Both the position numbers and the translations under genes were made by a program. The notes beneath the pieces were generated by a model, which was not told where the DNA came from, did no database searches, and saw only the letters and a program-made list of their open reading frames with translations. A stretch of DNA of 25,544 nt from CAVWDI01 sp046259385 (GTDB taxonomy: Bacteria; Chloroflexota; Anaerolineae; Anaerolineales; UBA4823): positions 1 through 25,544 of the forward strand of contig JBJYWI010000266.1 in NCBI GenBank assembly GCA_046259385.1. Reading direction: 5' to 3'. This document shows, one piece after another, positions 6,992 to 13,639 of the stretch; position 1 is the stretch's first letter, and every line of letters begins with the position of its first letter.

Positions 6992-9016
6992 TTATCTTAT
7001 TTCTTCCATCAATACTTTAACCGCTTCATCCAGGATGGAATCGGATTTTCCCAATACACTCTCTTCAGTAACAGGAACGAGAATATCCGGTATAACGCCG
7101 ATGCCCTCGATAACCAAATCACCTGCGGAGTTTTCGGGCTTACCGGTTGGGTACTGCATTTTTATTTCTCCCGGAAGACTGTATTGCCCACGGCCGACAT
7201 CCCCAAAAGCTCCTGCGGAAGGATAGCTTCCGACTACGGTCGCTCTACCTGTGTTCTGGAGGGCATATGAGAACCCTTCGCACGCGCTAACACAATTCGG
7301 GCTGACCAGTACCGCAATTTCACCATCATACAATAGTGGACCGGGCACAATTTTTGAAGGTCTTCCTGATTTTTCAAATTTGCCTGTTTTGTTGCTGTAA
7401 TATGAACTTTCGTACAACTCAATTTCTTCGTCGAAAAAGTACCCCAGGAAATCCAGCATCAAGCCCGTATTTCCCCCGCCATTTGCTCGCATGTCGATAA
7501 TTAACCCTGGCACCTCCTGGTCGATTAGACCCTGAATATAATGGTCCCATAGACGAGCAAGTAAATTATAATCATCACTGAAAGTTGTTATCCGAATATA
7601 ACCCAGGCCTGAGTCATTCAATATATTGCCTTCGATAGGTAATGACAGTTCGTCTCTATTTAGAGCCGGTATTGTCCTGAATAAGGACTCATATTCTACA
7701 TCGGCATTTAATGTCACTTTTGTTTCTTCGTTTTCACCTGGATTTTTATAGGTAAGGGAGATTTTAGAATCTGGAGGGACTCTGGTCAAGAAGTTCACCT
7801 GTTCAAGTCTTTTTGCATGATCTGTAGAAAAAGGGCCAAAATACGGTTCGACTTCTTTAATTTGATCTAATACAGGCTGGTTATTCCAGGTTAGAATTTC
7901 AGCTCCTTCTTTGATACCAGCTCTTGAAGCTGGAGTGTTATCAATTAGTTCGCTAACAATAATTCGCCCGTCGCTTAATTCATTTAGAACCATTCCAAAA
8001 CTTCCTCCCCCAACCTTAAAGAAAACATCTGGATTCAAAGATACATTTACGTGTCCATCAGGAATTTCGTAAGAAAATTCCCGTAGTGTATTATAGAATT
8101 CTTCATCATTATCTGCTTTTTCAATTAGAGGCTGGTACTTTTGGAAAAGCATTTCCCAATCAATTGATTTTTCATTCGTAAAGGGGTATTCAAGCGATAT
8201 TTTTTCGATCATATTCTTGAATGCATCCGCATAGGACAATTCGGAGTAATCATTCACCTCCACGACGCCCTCGTTCAGAATGATCGTTGGGTGGGATTCT
8301 TTATAGAAAGTGAATGGTTCTTGGTTAAGATCTACAATTGTATAACCGGGAGGGATTCGACCAGTGGGATCATCTTCAGTGAATAAAAGACCATCATCAC
8401 CGAAACTATTTGGAAACCCCTGTTCATCATTTGGAGCCCAAATAACCAGGATACCACCGGTTATCTCGTCATCATTGGCGGGATCCACCAAAGTTGAAGA
8501 ATAGGCAGTTGACCAGCCCTTTCCTTCGCGTTCTTCCAGGAAAGGTCCTCCCCAGACATTGGACCAGTATGCGACTGCGTAAACCTGGACACCCTGGTCA
8601 TGCTCTCCATTATTATCTACGTCAACAAATGTGCCTTGAGGAATTGCCGGGAGAGATAACTGATAGGTCAAGCTTTCGTCAGGGTGTAATTCAACTGGCC
8701 CAAGGATTTGGCTTTTTGTTGGAAAAACAAATTCACGGTCACGATTAACGAACCCGGCTTCATCTTCAAGCAGAACAAAAGGTTGTTGGATGGTATCTAA
8801 AAAGAAAGGAGAGGTGTAAGGGATTTCACCAGTAATAAATACTGGTTCATCCGGATTTTCCTCTCCAGGAATTACCGGACGCTCTGGAAGGGGCGTGCTG
8901 GTTTGGGCTGGTGTACTAGTGGTTTCTTGTAAGTTGAAAAAGGTTGAGAATAAAGTGCATGAGATTGATGCAGAAACTAAAATTGATAAAAAAATGATTA
9001 TTCTTTTCTTTTGCAT
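6992..9016 (-). CDS. Secreted lipoprotein with PDZ-like and S41 (tail-specific/tricorn-like) peptidase domains
   Basis: This 674-residue protein begins with a lipoprotein signal (hydrophobic 6-18, lipobox ASISC with Cys20) and a Thr/Ser/Pro-rich linker, so it should be anchored outside the cytoplasmic membrane. Residues 60-250 are a beta-rich region with acidic D-D-NN-D-type loops. A tricorn-core-like segment (YADAFKNMIEKISLEYPF) follows, then a PDZ-like domain (about 350-420, with TPASRAGIKEGAEILTWN) and the S41 core (IDMRANGGGNTG; NCVSACEGF). Ser577 of SACE aligns with the Prc/CtpA nucleophile. The lysine those enzymes have 25 residues later is not there (Gly602 in SAGAFG), so catalysis would have to follow the tricorn-like arrangement or be lost. 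AGGA upstream of the ATG supports the start. Substrate unknown. Confidence 0.85.
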   Translation of the reverse strand: MQKKRIIIFLSILVSASISCTLFSTFFNLQETTSTPAQTSTPLPERPVIPGEENPDEPVFITGEIPYTSPFFLDTIQQPFVLLEDEAGFVNRDREFVFPTKSQILGPVELHPDESLTYQLSLPAIPQGTFVDVDNNGEHDQGVQVYAVAYWSNVWGGPFLEEREGKGWSTAYSSTLVDPANDDEITGGILVIWAPNDEQGFPNSFGDDGLLFTEDDPTGRIPPGYTIVDLNQEPFTFYKESHPTIILNEGVVEVNDYSELSYADAFKNMIEKISLEYPFTNEKSIDWEMLFQKYQPLIEKADNDEEFYNTLREFSYEIPDGHVNVSLNPDVFFKVGGGSFGMVLNELSDGRIIVSELIDNTPASRAGIKEGAEILTWNNQPVLDQIKEVEPYFGPFSTDHAKRLEQVNFLTRVPPDSKISLTYKNPGENEETKVTLNADVEYESLFRTIPALNRDELSLPIEGNILNDSGLGYIRITTFSDDYNLLARLWDHYIQGLIDQEVPGLIIDMRANGGGNTGLMLDFLGYFFDEEIELYESSYYSNKTGKFEKSGRPSKIVPGPLLYDGEIAVLVSPNCVSACEGFSYALQNTGRATVVGSYPSAGAFGDVGRGQYSLPGEIKMQYPTGKPENSAGDLVIEGIGVIPDILVPVTEESVLGKSDSILDEAVKVLMEEIR

Positions 9017-9072
9017 ATTACTTCCTAATTTTTCAATTCGGGTTGGTGTTATGTTTTTAGAGTTATTATTGG

Positions 9073-9091
9073 TTCACTTCAATGTAGTGAA
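9073..9091. repeat. Short inverted repeat between phaR and the S41 gene
   Basis: TTCACT (9073-9078) and AGTGAA (9086-9091) pair around a 7-base loop. On the - strand no T-run follows, so it is at best a weak structure at the end of phaR or an operator-like site upstream of the S41 peptidase gene. Confidence 0.35.
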
Positions 9092-9100
9092 AAATTATTT

Positions 9101-9661
9101 TTATAAGTTTGATATTCTTTCGGAAAGTTGATCCAAACGATTGGATAGAATTTTAAGATCTTCACTTGTGGGGAGATTTTTACTAGTTAAATATCTTTCA
9201 ATTTGCTCAGACAGTACTGTGTATTTCGGTTTGATTCCCATATGGAATTGTTTATCTCTCTCTGCTTCTTCAATCAGCTTTTCAATTAATTCAGATCCTT
9301 CATCTTCGCTAAGCAGGTCTTGGTGGACAAGGGAGTATACTCGAAACTTTATCTCTTCATCAACCTTCTCAGATAAATTAATTTGATCTAATATCGATTT
9401 TTGAATGCCGGCGATACGATCTCCCCTTGAACGTATCAGACTAACAAGCACTGACCCTGGGAGAAATTTCTTCTGTTTTTTCCCCTGCATGAATATTATT
9501 TGGGATAATGTATCGGCTGTGATGTCTTCTCCACTGTCATTATCAATGACAGAAACCTCATTTCCACTCCTGATTAATTGAGAAATCTCCGATAACGTAA
9601 TATATTTTTTAGTTACAGTGTTGTAAAGTTTACGATTTGAATACTTTTTTATTACGATCAT
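9101..9661 (-). CDS. phaR: PhaR-type polyhydroxyalkanoate synthesis regulator
   Basis: This 186-residue protein carries the PHA/PHB accumulation regulator DNA-binding domain at its N-terminus (IKKYSNRKLYNT at residues 4-15, KYITLSEI, then VIDNDSGEDITADTLSQIIF at about 38-57). In studied bacteria PhaR represses phasin genes and senses free polymer granules. The middle is helical. The C-terminus (163-186, LPTSEDLKILSNRLDQLSERI and on to the end) is a heptad-patterned coiled coil that resembles the tail of the phasin encoded just upstream. No Shine-Dalgarno is visible before the ATG; an 11-bp hairpin ends 13 bases before it. The gene is downstream of the phasin on the same strand, giving the usual regulator-target pairing. 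No PHA synthase gene is in the window, so a role in true PHA storage is inference. Confidence 0.85.
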   Translation of the reverse strand: MIVIKKYSNRKLYNTVTKKYITLSEISQLIRSGNEVSVIDNDSGEDITADTLSQIIFMQGKKQKKFLPGSVLVSLIRSRGDRIAGIQKSILDQINLSEKVDEEIKFRVYSLVHQDLLSEDEGSELIEKLIEEAERDKQFHMGIKPKYTVLSEQIERYLTSKNLPTSEDLKILSNRLDQLSERISNL

Positions 9662-9674
9662 TATTAATGATTTG

Positions 9675-9705
9675 GGGGATGGAAGTAAATAGATCTTCCA
9701 TCCCC
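9675..9705 (-). repeat. 11-bp perfect hairpin between phasin and phaR
   Basis: The arms GGGGATGGAAG (9675-9685) and CTTCCATCCCC (9695-9705) are perfectly complementary around a 9-base loop. The hairpin lies between the phasin stop (9745) and the phaR start (9661), all on the - strand. It is strong enough to terminate or pause, but only mixed A/T sequence follows instead of a T-run. Likely roles are partial termination or 3' protection of the phasin message, which would keep phasin levels above regulator levels, or masking of phaR translation initiation. Confidence 0.8.
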
Positions 9706-9744
9706 GTAGGATAGATTGAGGGTAATTTTGAATTTACAAAGATA

Positions 9745-10110
9745 TTATTTGTTCAGACTATCAATTTTCTTTGATAGTTCGGTAATTTTTTCTCCCAATT
9801 CATCAATATCTGATTTTGAAGGTACTTTCATTCTTTCTAAGACTTCTTCCATTCTTTTATTAAATTCATCTTCAGCTTTTAAAGCGTCTTTTTTACGCCT
9901 CTCCATCACCTCACGGATCAGACTCTTGCCTTCTTTTTCAGCAATCTCACCTCGTTCTATGAGTTTATTGACAAAATCTTCAATTTCATCCTGTGCAAGA
10001 GCGATTGCTCCGATACTCGCAAGAAGCACTCTCCTGGCGGTGTTGTAAAAAGGAGTTGAGTTTTCTAAAGGTATTTCTTCCACTTGAGCTTTTTTTGTCT
10101 GTTCAGCCAT
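9745..10110 (-). CDS. Phasin family protein (polyhydroxyalkanoate granule-associated type)
   Basis: This 121-residue protein matches the PhaF/PhaI-type phasin pattern. An amphipathic and partly hydrophobic helix (ARRVLLASIGAIALAQDEIE, residues 25-44) is followed by a charged helix (DFVNKLIERGEIAEKEGK) and a C-terminal leucine-heptad coiled coil (96-120). Phasins coat polymer granules and control their number and size. GGAGG at 10117-10121 with a 6-base spacer is the best Shine-Dalgarno in this cluster, consistent with an abundant structural protein. A 45-codon gene resembling this protein's N-terminal half lies 52 bases upstream. phaR lies downstream beyond a strong hairpin. A granule role is inferred from family and neighbours; a general amphipathic scaffold is the alternative. 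Confidence 0.85.
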   Translation of the reverse strand: MAEQTKKAQVEEIPLENSTPFYNTARRVLLASIGAIALAQDEIEDFVNKLIERGEIAEKEGKSLIREVMERRKKDALKAEDEFNKRMEEVLERMKVPSKSDIDELGEKITELSKKIDSLNK

Positions 10111-10116
10111 TTTATG

Positions 10117-10121
10117 CCTCC
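10117..10121 (-). promoter_or_regulatory. Strong Shine-Dalgarno of the phasin gene
   Basis: Read on the - strand, TTTGGAGG ends 6 bases before the ATG at 10110. It is the closest match to the consensus among the genes around it and points to high translation. Confidence 0.8.
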
Positions 10122-10162
10122 AAAGATAAAATTATGACCCGGTTAAGTTACTTTTGTTACTC

Positions 10163-10300
10163 TTATTTTTTTGTACTTCTTCGAGGTAAATTTTGGCGGC
10201 CTTTTTCAATCTTCTTGGCTGCCTGTTGATAGGAGTTTTCAAAACCATCTAATGTAAATGACAATGCTCCAACCATATAAAGGAACGCTTTCTTACACAT
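10163..10300 (-). CDS. Small 45-residue phasin-like protein
   Basis: A short open frame runs from ATG at 10300 to TAA at 10163, with GGAG at 10308-10311 and a 7-base spacer, so it should be translated. The product starts MCKKAFLYMVGALSFTLDGF and continues with a basic, amphipathic helix ending in GRQNLPRRSTKK. Lined up without gaps, KKAFLYMVGALSFTLDGFEN (residues 3-22) follows the phasin segment RRVLLASIGAIALAQDEIED (26-45): the Leu, Gly-Ala, Asp and Glu positions match and hydrophobic positions are kept. It looks like a phasin reduced to its granule-binding N-terminal helix pair, without the coiled-coil tail. It is the first gene after the predicted promoter. Function is inferred; it could bind the same surface, form mixed assemblies with phasin, or act mainly as a leader peptide. 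Confidence 0.65.
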   Translation of the reverse strand: MCKKAFLYMVGALSFTLDGFENSYQQAAKKIEKGRQNLPRRSTKK

Positions 10301-10329
10301 ATTACTGCTCCGAAATTATAAAAAAAAGT

Positions 10330-10350
10330 TTATGACGCAACGCGTCGTAA
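10330..10350. promoter_or_regulatory. 21-bp near-palindrome, candidate operator of the phasin operon
   Basis: The arms TTATGACGC (10330-10338) and GCGTCGTAA (10342-10350) are complementary except at one position, around the 3-base centre AAC. The site covers the predicted transcription start of the phasin operon (about 10346), which is where a repressor would act. PhaR, encoded in the same operon, is the obvious candidate ligand (inference). Confidence 0.6.
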
Positions 10351-10352
10351 CA

Positions 10353-10380
10353 ATTATACCATAGCGGATCTTATTCCCAA
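10353..10380 (-). promoter_or_regulatory. Sigma70-type promoter of the mini-phasin/phasin/phaR operon
   Basis: On the - strand, TTGGGA (10380-10375) and a perfect TATAAT (10358-10353) are separated by 16 bases. The predicted start near 10346 leaves a leader of about 46 bases before the ATG at 10300. Confidence 0.6.
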
Positions 10381-10505
10381 CTTATATTCTGAATAATCTG
10401 TTCATTTCTTAACAATAATTAACTATCGCTGTTATTAAATGAGATATACTCCCAAATCGAAAAACCAGAATACTTAGTATTATTAATTGAGATCAAGTTT
10501 TTGAA

Positions 10506-11138
10506 ATGAAAATTCTTTCCTTGAGTGATGTTTGTGTGCCATTTATTTACAGTCCATCTGTCAAGAATAGATTCAAGGATATTGATTTGATTTTGGGTTG
10601 TGGTGATGTCCCTTACTATTATTTGGAGTATGTATTTACTGCTCTAAGAGCGCCGCTTATTTTTGTAAGGGGAAATCATGATAAAGAAGTAGAATTTTCT
10701 ACTGCCGGTAAAAGAACTTCACCGCAAGGTGGTTTCGATCTGCATAGACGTGTTGTAAACCATGATGAATTCTCTTTTGCAGGTGTGGAAGGTAGTATCC
10801 GTTACAAACCAGGCAGGTTTCAATATTCCCAGGAAGAGATGTGGCTAAATGTATTTCATATAATTCCATCGTTGGTTTTCAATCGAGCAAAATCAGGTCG
10901 ATTTTTAGATATTTTCATAACCCATGCCCCACCCAAAGGAATACATGACTGCAATGACCACCCACATAAGGGAATTACTGCATTTCGTTGGTTTGATCTT
11001 GTATTTAAACCAGCTTTTCACTTTCACGGCCATACACATTTATATCGCCCGGATGACCCGGTTGAAACTATATTGGGAAATACGCGAGTTGTTAACACGT
11101 TCAGATTTCAAGAGACAAAGATCAATTTACATGATTGA
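10506..11138 (+). CDS. Metallophosphoesterase (calcineurin-like)
   Basis: This 210-residue cytoplasmic protein has the metallophosphoesterase motif series: LSD at residues 6-8, GCGD (Asp34), RGNHDKE (Asn57-His58-Asp59), ITHAPP (His140) and HGHTH (His176/His178). These residues normally hold two metal ions that hydrolyse phosphomonoesters or diesters. The first motif is odd: the usual D-x-H reads Asp8-Val-Cys10, so one metal ligand is changed to Cys. No clear Shine-Dalgarno precedes the ATG. The gene starts a three-gene + strand cluster, diverging from the phasin operon across a 205-base spacer that holds the phasin promoter and a TATACT at 10445-10450 as a possible -10 for this gene. Substrate unknown. 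Confidence 0.85.
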   Translation: MKILSLSDVCVPFIYSPSVKNRFKDIDLILGCGDVPYYYLEYVFTALRAPLIFVRGNHDKEVEFSTAGKRTSPQGGFDLHRRVVNHDEFSFAGVEGSIRYKPGRFQYSQEEMWLNVFHIIPSLVFNRAKSGRFLDIFITHAPPKGIHDCNDHPHKGITAFRWFDLVFKPAFHFHGHTHLYRPDDPVETILGNTRVVNTFRFQETKINLHD

Positions 11139-11194
11139 TCGCTGTTTTTTACCAGGTATTGTGGCTGGGAAATAACGAAAGGAAGATGAAATCT

Positions 11195-12508
11195 ATGTCA
11201 ATAGATCAAATTGCAGATCAAGAGTACGAACGTGCATTAAATAAAGCTTTCTGGCGAAAAATTCTCTCTCGTTTTACCGGGACAACCAATGTATTGTTAC
11301 CGTTTGATGAAGTTCGAGAAAAGTTCCCAATACAGGGACAGCATTATGCCGGTTTGCAGCAAATCCCAATAGAGAAAATTGTTGGCAGTTTTGGAAGATA
11401 TCTTGATTTTGATCGAGCTTTTCTGCCGATTCAAAAAAAGACTCGCGATAGATGGGTATCCATTGACAGGGCACATCACTATCAGATACCGTTACCACCA
11501 GTTGAGCTTTATAAACTGGGTGATATATATTTTGTGAAAGACGGCAACCATCGCATTTCTGTCGCACGGGAACAGGGCCAGATAGAAGTAGATGCATTTA
11601 TCACAGAAATTGAAATTCCAGTTAATCTGACAGTTGATACAAAAATTGATGACCTTCAATTGAAAAAGGAATATGCAGATTTCCTGGTCAGGTCTGAATT
11701 ATTGAAGGTGAGACCAGAAGCAAATATTGAAGTAAGTCAATTGGGTTTGTATGATGAAATGCTGCTTGATATTGAAGTTCATCGCTGGTTTTTAAACAAA
11801 AATAAAAAAGAAGATATCTCATTCCATGATGCAGTTGTATCCTGGTATGACAACATATATATTCCAATTATTGAAATAGTCAGAACAAAAGGTTTGCTTG
11901 GTTTATTTCCCAGTTCAACAGAGTCGGATATAGCACTACTGGTGTTGAGTTTCGTAAGTTATATGCGAATTCTTAAGAGGAAAAGTGACGGTAAGTCTGA
12001 AGCGGAAACAAGATCTTCCGCAGGGAGATATCTGATCCAAAATTTTCCAATCCGTGCTGTAAAAAAATTGGTCAATGAATTGAATAAGACCGATTGGGTG
12101 GATAGCCTAATTCTCCAGCAGGAAAAATCCTTGTTTATTGAAATGACGCGTATCAACCAAGTTGTTCCGGATGCAGTAATTGAAATAACAATACCAGGTT
12201 TATATAAACAAATTCAGGAACATATCTCTGTTCACCGCTGGTATCTTGGGGAAAAGGATGATGGTGAAGTAACGCAAGAAAGATCGGTTTCCTCATGGTA
12301 TGATAGCGTTTACTTACCAATAATCAAGATCATTCGTGAGCAGAATATTCTTGAACGGTTTCCGGGAAGAACAGAGACTGATTTATATTTATGGATAATC
12401 GAACATCATTTTTTTATGAGTGAATTATGTGATGATGATGTGACTATTAAAGAGGCTGCGGAAAATTTTACAGATGGGTATTCAAACCAGAACGGTGAAA
12501 CACCTTAA
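11195..12508 (+). CDS. ParB/Srx-like domain protein with two copies of a C-terminal module (DUF4032-like)
   Basis: From the ATG at 11195 the protein has 437 residues. AGGAAG at 11180-11185 with a 9-base spacer favours this start over in-frame ATGs at 11186 and 11135; the last would overlap the previous gene by four bases. Residues about 85-145 form a ParB/sulfiredoxin-like fold, with VKDGNHRISVAREQG carrying the D116-G-N-H-R120 motif seen in ParB-like NTPase or nuclease domains. The rest holds two related modules, around His196 and His347. Each has HRW-L, then SWYD-(I/V)Y-PII-I-R, then a (L/I)-(G/E)-FP-T-DL segment. I recall similar modules in DUF4032-type proteins but am not certain. No helix-turn-helix is evident. 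Function unknown, perhaps nucleotide or phosphate related given the phosphoesterase partner 56 bases upstream. Confidence 0.75.
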   Translation: MSIDQIADQEYERALNKAFWRKILSRFTGTTNVLLPFDEVREKFPIQGQHYAGLQQIPIEKIVGSFGRYLDFDRAFLPIQKKTRDRWVSIDRAHHYQIPLPPVELYKLGDIYFVKDGNHRISVAREQGQIEVDAFITEIEIPVNLTVDTKIDDLQLKKEYADFLVRSELLKVRPEANIEVSQLGLYDEMLLDIEVHRWFLNKNKKEDISFHDAVVSWYDNIYIPIIEIVRTKGLLGLFPSSTESDIALLVLSFVSYMRILKRKSDGKSEAETRSSAGRYLIQNFPIRAVKKLVNELNKTDWVDSLILQQEKSLFIEMTRINQVVPDAVIEITIPGLYKQIQEHISVHRWYLGEKDDGEVTQERSVSSWYDSVYLPIIKIIREQNILERFPGRTETDLYLWIIEHHFFMSELCDDDVTIKEAAENFTDGYSNQNGETP

Positions 12509-12566
12509 TCGATTAAAATACACCGATCAGAAATATCCATCTTTCTAAGATAAATAACTTAAAAAA

Positions 12567-13571
12567 ATGCCTGGTTCACAATTAACATTTTATAGCGAAA
12601 TCGGAAAGGAAGATATTTCAAGAGTTTTCAGCGACAAGACTCTCGAATTATTAAAGAAAATGGATGCTGGTGTGTCGCTGGCAATCCTAGATCAAAGCGA
12701 AGAGCGTGCTTCCCTGGTAACACGCCTGAACAATGAAGAAATACCCGTTACTGCGTGGTTGCTGCTTCCCAAAGAAAAAGGTTACTGGTTCAACATAGGA
12801 AATTATGAATATGCCGCACAATTATATTCAGAATTTTTTCTCTGGTCTTCTGATAAAAAACTGACATGGCAGCGCATTGGATTGGATTTTGAACCTGACA
12901 TCGAAGAATGGGACCTTTTATTTTTTAATCGTTGGGGTTGGATGGAAAAGACTGTCAGCCGGTTGTTAAATAGAAGTGAATTAAAAAAAGCAACGATTGC
13001 GTATAGCAAATTAATAGATCAAATTCAATCCGATGGATATGAAGTTGAGACATATCACTTTCCCCTGATTTCTGATGAACGAAAATCTAAATCCAAGTTA
13101 CTACAAAAAATCTCAGGTATTGTAGATGTCTTTGCAGACAGGGAAGTCTGGATGATGTATTCAAATGTACTGCGTCCGAATGGCGCAGGTTTCCTGGTGA
13201 GTTATGCTCCAGAAGCCGAAATTATCGCTCTGGGCAGTACTGGTGGAGGTATCGATAATGTTTTGTATGATGTTCAGCCATTGAATTGGCAGGAACTTGA
13301 GAGGGATTTGAGGTTAGCTTGGTTGTGGTGTGATGAATTATATATATTCAGCCTGGAAGGTTGCATTCAACAGGATTTATTAGAAAAATTACTGAACTTT
13401 ACTTGGGACAAACCAATATTACTTCCGACAGAACAGGCAAATCGTGTTAATGGATGGCGAAGTACTTTTCGTACTGGTTTATGGATTTTATCTCACCCTG
13501 TATATATAATACTGGGATTATTGGCGTTTTACACTTTTTTCAAAATCTTTAAAAGGACGCTGAAATCATAA
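12567..13571 (+). CDS. Conserved-looking protein of unknown function with C-terminal membrane anchor
   Basis: This is a 334-residue protein I do not recognise. Residues 1-300 are soluble, with alternating strands and helices. Segments such as PVTAWLLLP, WQRIGLDFEPD (about 110-120), YEVETYHFPLI and SYAPEAEIIALGSTGGG have the rhythm of a TIM-barrel hydrolase, and the acidic DFEPD strand end could be catalytic. A single hydrophobic helix (about 304-326) and a basic tail KRTLKS finish it, so it is probably a tail-anchored or C-terminally anchored membrane protein. There is no N-terminal signal peptide, which suggests the soluble part faces the cytoplasm. It lies 58 bases after the ParB-like gene and likely shares its transcript. 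No Shine-Dalgarno is visible before the ATG. Confidence 0.7.
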   Translation: MPGSQLTFYSEIGKEDISRVFSDKTLELLKKMDAGVSLAILDQSEERASLVTRLNNEEIPVTAWLLLPKEKGYWFNIGNYEYAAQLYSEFFLWSSDKKLTWQRIGLDFEPDIEEWDLLFFNRWGWMEKTVSRLLNRSELKKATIAYSKLIDQIQSDGYEVETYHFPLISDERKSKSKLLQKISGIVDVFADREVWMMYSNVLRPNGAGFLVSYAPEAEIIALGSTGGGIDNVLYDVQPLNWQELERDLRLAWLWCDELYIFSLEGCIQQDLLEKLLNFTWDKPILLPTEQANRVNGWRSTFRTGLWILSHPVYIILGLLAFYTFFKIFKRTLKS

Positions 13572-13639
13572 AAAGAGGGGGTATCCGGCTTAATTTTTCC
13601 GGTTCAATTTTTCTGGAATAAGATTAGCAGAAATGTATT

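Noticed and set aside
8494..8748. Open frames opposite the S41, DinG and permease genes
   Set aside because: They lie antisense to well-supported genes, with no motifs or ribosome binding sites of their own.
10469..10481. Odd-centred palindrome AATAC-TTA-GTATT before the phosphoesterase gene
   Set aside because: It is short and A+T-rich, so it could easily occur by chance, and it is not aligned with a clear promoter.
11135..11194. Longer start for the ParB-like gene overlapping the phosphoesterase stop
   Set aside because: An ATGA-type overlap is attractive, but AGGAAG at 11180-11185 sits at the right distance for the ATG at 11195 and the extra residues look non-coding.
13585..13611. Possible terminator with a CCGG/CCGG stem and T-run between the convergent genes
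   Set aside because: The stem is only 4 bp and cannot be extended.
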